NCBI GenBank assembly: GCA_964631745.1
Contig: CAZVWV010000137.1
Coordinates: 1 to 9,685, forward strand
Direction: 5' to 3'
Length of the DNA stretch: 9,685 bases
Origin: CAZVWV01 sp964631745
GTDB taxonomy: Bacteria; Bdellovibrionota_C; UBA2361; JBGSMV01
The notes beneath the pieces are model-generated. The model made no database searches and was not told the origin of the DNA. It saw only the letters and a program-made list of their open reading frames with translations. Position 1 is the stretch's first letter. Every line of letters starts with the position of its first letter. This document shows positions 6,903 through 9,685 of this stretch, piece after piece. The translations under genes were made by a program, and so were the position numbers.

Positions 6903-7118
6903 ATGAACACTACAAAATCTCGCCGTACTACCGCTAACCTCCCCGCCGACTTACTTGATGAGGCCATGCGCGCGACAGGTCGAGGGATTACTGAAACGAT
7001 TATCGAGGGCCTGACGCTCGTGAGGCGGTCTCGAGCGGCGCAGCTTGCTTCGTCTCTTAAGGGGAAAGTTCAATTCGATTTCAACGTAAAAGAGAGTCGT
7101 GAACGTCCTAGTCGTTGA
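6903..7118 (+). CDS. vapB: VapB-type antitoxin
   Basis: This is a 71-residue antitoxin expected to bind and inhibit the VapC nuclease encoded next to it and, with it, to repress their shared promoter. The N-terminal RRTTANLPADLLDEAMRATG is typical of the small VapB antitoxins (PF09957-like): a short strand, then helices able to dimerise on DNA. The C-terminal part (about residues 50-71) is charged and probably wraps VapC. An in-frame ATG 24 bases upstream (6879) would add eight residues, but it lies between the -35 and -10 boxes, so a transcript from this promoter could not contain it. The start at 6903 coincides with the predicted transcription start, implying a leaderless message. The gene overlaps vapC by 20 bases, which fits translational coupling. 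Confidence 0.8.
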   Translation: MNTTKSRRTTANLPADLLDEAMRATGRGITETIIEGLTLVRRSRAAQLASSLKGKVQFDFNVKESRERPSR

Positions 7119-7485
7119 TACATCCGCCTGGATCTCTTTTTTTCGGGGCGCTCCAAATAATACGCTGGAGCTTGCCCTGAAAGAAGGCAGGGCTTTTCTC
7201 TCTCCTCTCGTAGCCGCTGAGCTTCTTAGTAGCTTTCGCCCCGAGAGTAAGCGCGATTCCTTTATCGACTTTTTACGCGAGCTTCCACTATGTGATTCAT
7301 CACTAGAGCACTGGATTCGGGTGGGTGCTCTTAGAAATAGCCTCCTTAAACGAGGTGTTTCAATCTCGACTCCCGACGCGCATGTCGCTCAATCAGCGCT
7401 TGATCTTGAAGGATACCTTCTCAGCGAAGATAAGATATTCGCCAAGATTGCTCGGGCCGTGGATTTAAAGTTGGCAGAGTCGTGA
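7099..7485 (+). CDS. vapC: VapC-type PIN-domain toxin (ribonuclease)
   Basis: The 128-residue PIN-domain protein is of usual VapC length. The four acidic residues expected to hold the Mg2+/Mn2+ ions are visible: Asp7 in VVDTSAWI, Glu41 in AAELLSS, Asp93 in TPDAHVAQSAL and Asp111 in LLSEDKIF. Family members cut specific RNAs, often tRNAs or rRNA, when VapB is degraded; the target here cannot be told. The start is a GTG at 7099 inside the end of vapB, preceded by the purine-rich AAAGAGAG, the best ribosome-binding-like sequence in the window. A GTG start and overlap after the antitoxin are usual for keeping toxin yield low. The site residues are intact, so the toxin looks functional. Confidence 0.85.
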   Translation: MNVLVVDTSAWISFFRGAPNNTLELALKEGRAFLSPLVAAELLSSFRPESKRDSFIDFLRELPLCDSSLEHWIRVGALRNSLLKRGVSISTPDAHVAQSALDLEGYLLSEDKIFAKIARAVDLKLAES

Positions 7486-7541
7486 GATGCGCGCTATTAA
7501 GGTGGAATTGATTATATTTTGAATTGAGCTGCGCTAAGCTT

Positions 7542-7976
7542 ATGAATTCCATTCAAGTTACCTGGTTTGTAGCGGCTCTGGCCGGAATGTTCAGTTTCTC
7601 ATGCATGGCGCTTATCCTCAAAAAACTTACTTATACACTTTCTACTCCGATTATCTTGTTCTACGTATTTGCATTTACGGCTGTTCTCTACCTTTCGCTA
7701 AGTATTAAGCAAGGCCTGAAGTTCAATGTGGGATGGCAAGCGATTATTCTTCTTGGGATGGCGTCCGTATTGGCGCTTATCGGCAATCTTGGAGATCTGC
7801 AAGCTCTTAAGCTTGCGCCGAATCCCGGTTATGCATCGGCAGTGAAGGCGGCCCAAATACTTGTGATAACTTTTGCTGCACTATTTATCTTTCCGGATCA
7901 GAAGTTATCTGCGCAAGGCTTGTTTGGGGTATTATTAGTTGCTTCGGGAGTTGCTCTTATAGCATTGCAAAGGTAA
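7542..7976 (+). CDS. Half-size EamA/DMT-family membrane transporter
   Basis: A 144-residue protein with about five hydrophobic helices, this corresponds to one EamA domain (drug/metabolite transporter superfamily); typical members have two domains and ten helices. The segment NLGDLQALKLAPNPGYASAVKAAQILVI, near the middle, matches the part of EamA domains where a small-residue loop precedes a helix. A single-domain protein would have to act as a dimer, as SMR-type transporters do. The substrate is unknown. The frame opens at a TTG (7524), but the ATG at 7542 starts closer to the first helix and is preferred. There is no Shine-Dalgarno sequence. TATATT at 7513-7518 could be a -10 box, though no good -35 accompanies it. 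The gene begins 56 bases after vapC, so co-transcription is possible. It looks complete at the C-terminus. Confidence 0.7.
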   Translation: MNSIQVTWFVAALAGMFSFSCMALILKKLTYTLSTPIILFYVFAFTAVLYLSLSIKQGLKFNVGWQAIILLGMASVLALIGNLGDLQALKLAPNPGYASAVKAAQILVITFAALFIFPDQKLSAQGLFGVLLVASGVALIALQR

Positions 7977-8070
7977 CGAAGTCCCTGGGGCTCTACCCTA
8001 CCCACCAATACCAACGGAGCTTCGCAAGTGGACAAGCTTCCAGGCAGAACACCAGGCGATATTCGGGCTT

Positions 8071-8107
8071 TATAATACTTTGAAAATGGCGTACATTTTC
8101 AAAGTAT
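8071..8107 (+). promoter_or_regulatory. TATAAT box and 14-bp-arm palindrome overlapping the ATPase start codon
   Basis: A consensus TATAAT (8071-8076) is followed at once by a perfect inverted repeat with 14-base arms: 8075-8088 (ATACTTTGAAAATG) and 8094-8107 (CATTTTCAAAGTAT), with spacer GCGTA. The right arm includes the first two bases of the ATG at 8106. No good -35 lies 16-18 bases before TATAAT. If TATAAT is the -10 box, transcription starts near 8083, inside the left arm, so the palindrome would act mainly as a DNA operator over the start site. If transcription starts further upstream, the RNA hairpin would hide the start codon. Either way, expression of the ATPase should be tightly limited. 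Confidence 0.5.
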
Positions 8108-8118
8108 GCTTGACCGAC
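8075..8118 (+). repeat. Dispersed palindromic repeat, copy C (at ATPase start)
   Basis: This is the most symmetrical copy, with arms extending to 14 bases (against 8 in copy A). It shares 34 of 38 bases with copy A over 8081-8118, including codons 1-4 of the ATPase gene. Further upstream, CCAG and GGCT...TAA...AC can be aligned loosely among all three copies, hinting at a unit of about 60 bases, but that extension needs gaps and is uncertain. All copies have the same orientation, so recombination between A and C would excise or duplicate the 4.8 kb between them. Confidence 0.6.
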
Positions 8119-9260
8119 AACTTAACATATTGATAAGTAACAGTTTTATCCTGTTGGGTGCTCGTGGTGTGGGTAAGACCAAATTAATTAAACGTCAGTT
8201 CTCCGGCGAGAATACACTTTATATTGATCTGTTAGATCCCGATCAATTTGAAAAATATCTAACCGACCCAGCGCGGCTCCTAAGGGAGGTAAAAGGGCTT
8301 GCCCCGTCGTTCCGCTGGGTACTGATAGACGAGATTCAAAAATTGCCAGTGCTTCTTGATGTTGTTCATAAATGTCTGGAAGAAACAACGATCCTCTTCG
8401 GCCTTACTGGCTCCAGTGCCCGTAAACTGAAACACGGTAGTGCAAATTTGCTGGCAGGAAGAGCGTTTACATATAATATGTTCCCGCTCACTTCCGAGGA
8501 GTTAAAATCTGATTTTAATTTGCAGCGAGCTTTGGTCAGAGGGACCTTACCTAAATCGTACCTTGCGCCCACCGATAACGAGAGTCAGGCATATTTGCGG
8601 ACTTACGCCCAGGTGTACCTGAAGGAGGAAATACAAACCGAGCAACTGGTGCGTAGGCTTGAACCGTTCCGTAAGTTTCTGTCTATCGCGGCACAAATGA
8701 ACGGTGAGATTTTGAATTTCTCACGTATCGCCTATGACGTTGGGGTGAGCGATGTGACTGTGAAGAGCTATTTCTCTATCTTAGAGGACACATTACTTGG
8801 GTACTATCTTGAGCCATATCATCGCTCTGTGCGCAAACGGCAGATAGAGTCCCCAAAATTTTATCTTTTTGACTGTGGCGTGCAACGTGCCCTTGCCAAC
8901 CTCCTGACGGTAAATTTGGTTCCCACCAGCTCTGACTATGGCAAAGCGTTTGAGCACTTTGTGATATGTGAGTTTTTTAGACTTTCCTCTTACAAACAAA
9001 ACGATTTCCAGTTTTACTATCTTCGGACGAAAGATGGTGCCGAAATTGACTTAATTGTCGAACGCCCCGGTAGACCACTTGCGCTAATTGAAATAAAATC
9101 AACAACGAAGGTTAACCCAGAGCACGCTCAACACTTGCGACGTTTTCGCAGTGATTTTGCTGGAGCTGAAGCATTTATACTTTCCTGCGATCCAGTCGCT
9201 CAGCAAATTGAACATATCTCATGCTTGCCCTGGCAGGATGGGCTGAGTGCCGTGTCATGA
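8106..9260 (+). CDS. AAA_14 / DUF4143 ATPase
   Basis: The 384-residue protein has the layout of the widespread AAA_14 plus DUF4143 family. Walker A is GARGVGKT (18-25), preceded by SNSFILL. A YIDLLDP segment (39-45) follows, then Walker B VLIDE (72-76) and a sensor-like LTGSSARK (100-107). A winged-helix-like part (about 200-226) contains SRIAYDVGVSDVTVKSYFSIL. The C-terminal domain shows a PD-(D/E)XK nuclease-like pattern: Glu283 in AFEHFV, Asp315 in AEIDLIV, and Glu329/Lys331 in IEIKS. The family is abundant in bacteria and archaea, often multi-copy and patchy; its function is not settled, and mobile-element, DNA-processing and toxin-related roles have been suggested. All expected motifs are present, so the gene seems intact. 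It has no Shine-Dalgarno sequence, and its ATG overlaps a palindrome found elsewhere in the window. It converges on, and overlaps by 61 bases, an orphan antitoxin frame. Confidence 0.85.
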   Translation: MLDRQLNILISNSFILLGARGVGKTKLIKRQFSGENTLYIDLLDPDQFEKYLTDPARLLREVKGLAPSFRWVLIDEIQKLPVLLDVVHKCLEETTILFGLTGSSARKLKHGSANLLAGRAFTYNMFPLTSEELKSDFNLQRALVRGTLPKSYLAPTDNESQAYLRTYAQVYLKEEIQTEQLVRRLEPFRKFLSIAAQMNGEILNFSRIAYDVGVSDVTVKSYFSILEDTLLGYYLEPYHRSVRKRQIESPKFYLFDCGVQRALANLLTVNLVPTSSDYGKAFEHFVICEFFRLSSYKQNDFQFYYLRTKDGAEIDLIVERPGRPLALIEIKSTTKVNPEHAQHLRRFRSDFAGAEAFILSCDPVAQQIEHISCLPWQDGLSAVS

Positions 9261-9508
9261 ATCAAGCGCCCATCTAAGAAAAATCTCTGAGAGCCTATCG
9301 CCTGGGATTTAACGTCTTCCCATGCGATACCAGAACCCGGATTGCGGCGTAGCTCTTCAGAGCGCCTATCAAGCTCTCTTCTTTCTTCCTCTGTTAAATC
9401 AGGAAGCTCTGAAGATTCAGCGATATTATCCCAGATCTGCTGAACCAGTTCGATCTGTTCAGCAACGCTAAGATCGTCTAATAGTTCTGAAAGTTTGAGC
9501 TTGTTCAT
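9200..9508 (-). CDS. Orphan antitoxin, addiction-module component family, with unusual C-terminal tail
   Basis: Residues 1 to about 72 fit the small antitoxins of PF09720/TIGR02574, which pair with RelE/ParE-type toxins. Hallmarks are LSVAEQIELVQQIWDNIAE, then LTEEERRELDRRSEEL and NPGSGIAWEDVKSQ. Members are usually 65-80 residues, ending soon after W-E-x-V. Here the frame runs on for about 30 more residues (GSQRFFLDGRL...) and its end overlaps the 3' end of the convergent ATPase gene. The toxin gene expected directly downstream is absent; that place is occupied by the ATPase on the opposite strand. The likeliest reading is an antitoxin gene cut off from its toxin by an insertion or deletion, the tail being read-through of foreign sequence. 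A functional solitary antitoxin is possible. The start at 9508 is an ATG without a Shine-Dalgarno sequence. Confidence 0.75.
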   Translation of the reverse strand: MNKLKLSELLDDLSVAEQIELVQQIWDNIAESSELPDLTEEERRELDRRSEELRRNPGSGIAWEDVKSQAIGSQRFFLDGRLIHDTALSPSCQGKHEICSIC

Positions 9509-9511
9509 ACA

Positions 9512-9539
9512 CTTATATCATCACAACGGGTAATGATGA
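9512..9539 (-). promoter_or_regulatory. Putative antitoxin promoter and operator
   Basis: On the minus strand TATAAG (9512-9517 read in reverse) matches the -10 consensus at five of six bases and ends three bases before the ATG, so a transcript would have little or no leader. Overlapping its upstream side is an inverted repeat, TCATCA (9518-9523) and TGATGA (9534-9539), with ten bases between. Antitoxins of this class commonly repress their own promoter, so this is a sensible operator candidate. No strong -35 box was found. Confidence 0.35.
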
Positions 9540-9620
9540 GAACATTCTAAAATGGAGATTGGCCCGCACCTAACAAGAGGCAAGATGTGAATTACTCAAG
9601 TGAGTGTTTTCGGTTGCTTA

Positions 9621-9660
9621 GCTTCGGTTTGGGTATTTGCTCAAAAACCCCGGGCGAAGC
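9621..9660. repeat. Imperfect hairpin containing the right copy of the 17-bp motif
   Basis: GCTTCG (9621-9626) pairs with CGAAGC (9655-9660). Inside this stem GGGT can pair with ACCC and TTT with AAA, leaving a four-base loop and one weakly paired bulge. The segment 9638-9654 (TGCTCAAAAACCCCGGG) is the inverted partner of 137-153 (16 of 17). It lies beyond the antitoxin promoter in non-coding DNA running to the window edge. No T-run follows, so it is not a typical terminator; it may be a short interspersed repeat. Confidence 0.35.
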
Positions 9661-9685
9661 AGGGATATTAAGTAGCGCCGACGAC

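Noticed and set aside
7977..8070. A rho-independent terminator after the EamA gene.
   Set aside because: Only a weak CGAAG/CTTCG pairing with a long loop exists, and no T-run follows.

Overview
The window looks like a stretch of a Gram-negative bacterial chromosome of roughly balanced base composition, probably from an uncultivated or poorly studied lineage. It carries no rRNA, tRNA or other taxonomic marker, so I do not name a phylum. The Gram-negative inference rests on a very large exported ELWxxDGT-repeat protein and a polytopic envelope protein. Most genes here lack a recognisable Shine-Dalgarno sequence, and at least one promoter is placed so that its transcript should begin at the start codon.

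Layout. Positions 1-173 are non-coding and hold a short REP-like palindrome. Positions 174-3062 (minus) encode a large multi-spanning membrane protein with a soluble C-terminal part; it resembles GT-C type glycosyltransferases only in general architecture. An intergenic block (3063-3301) holds a long imperfect inverted repeat and the first copy (A) of a dispersed palindromic repeat. Positions 3302-6493 (minus) encode an exported protein of about 1060 residues built from about 17 ELWxxDGT repeats, a Cys/Asp-rich calcium-binding-like motif and a lysine-rich tail. A 370-base non-coding stretch with three GTGGGCA motifs follows, then the second repeat copy (B). Next comes a plus-strand group: vapB and vapC (type II toxin-antitoxin, overlapping), a half-size EamA/DMT transporter, and an AAA_14/DUF4143 ATPase whose start codon overlaps the third repeat copy (C). 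Convergent to the ATPase is an orphan antitoxin of the 'addiction module component' family (PF09720/TIGR02574), with no toxin gene where one would be expected.

How it fits together. The two minus-strand genes are an envelope/surface pair with no visible metabolic link. The right-hand 2.8 kb is an accessory region: a complete VapBC pair, an orphan antitoxin and a DUF4143 ATPase, all types of gene that often move between genomes. The main unexplained feature is the repeat with core TGAAAATG-GCGTR-CATTTTCA. Two clear copies and one diverged copy lie in the same orientation at three gene-module boundaries. Copy C overlaps the ATPase start codon, and copy A still matches the first ATPase codons. 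This suggests either a repeat tied to this ATPase family (operator, or mobile or recombination site) or the relic of a second ATPase gene. Function is inference throughout, except for the VapC, VapB and ATPase family assignments, which rest on clear motifs.
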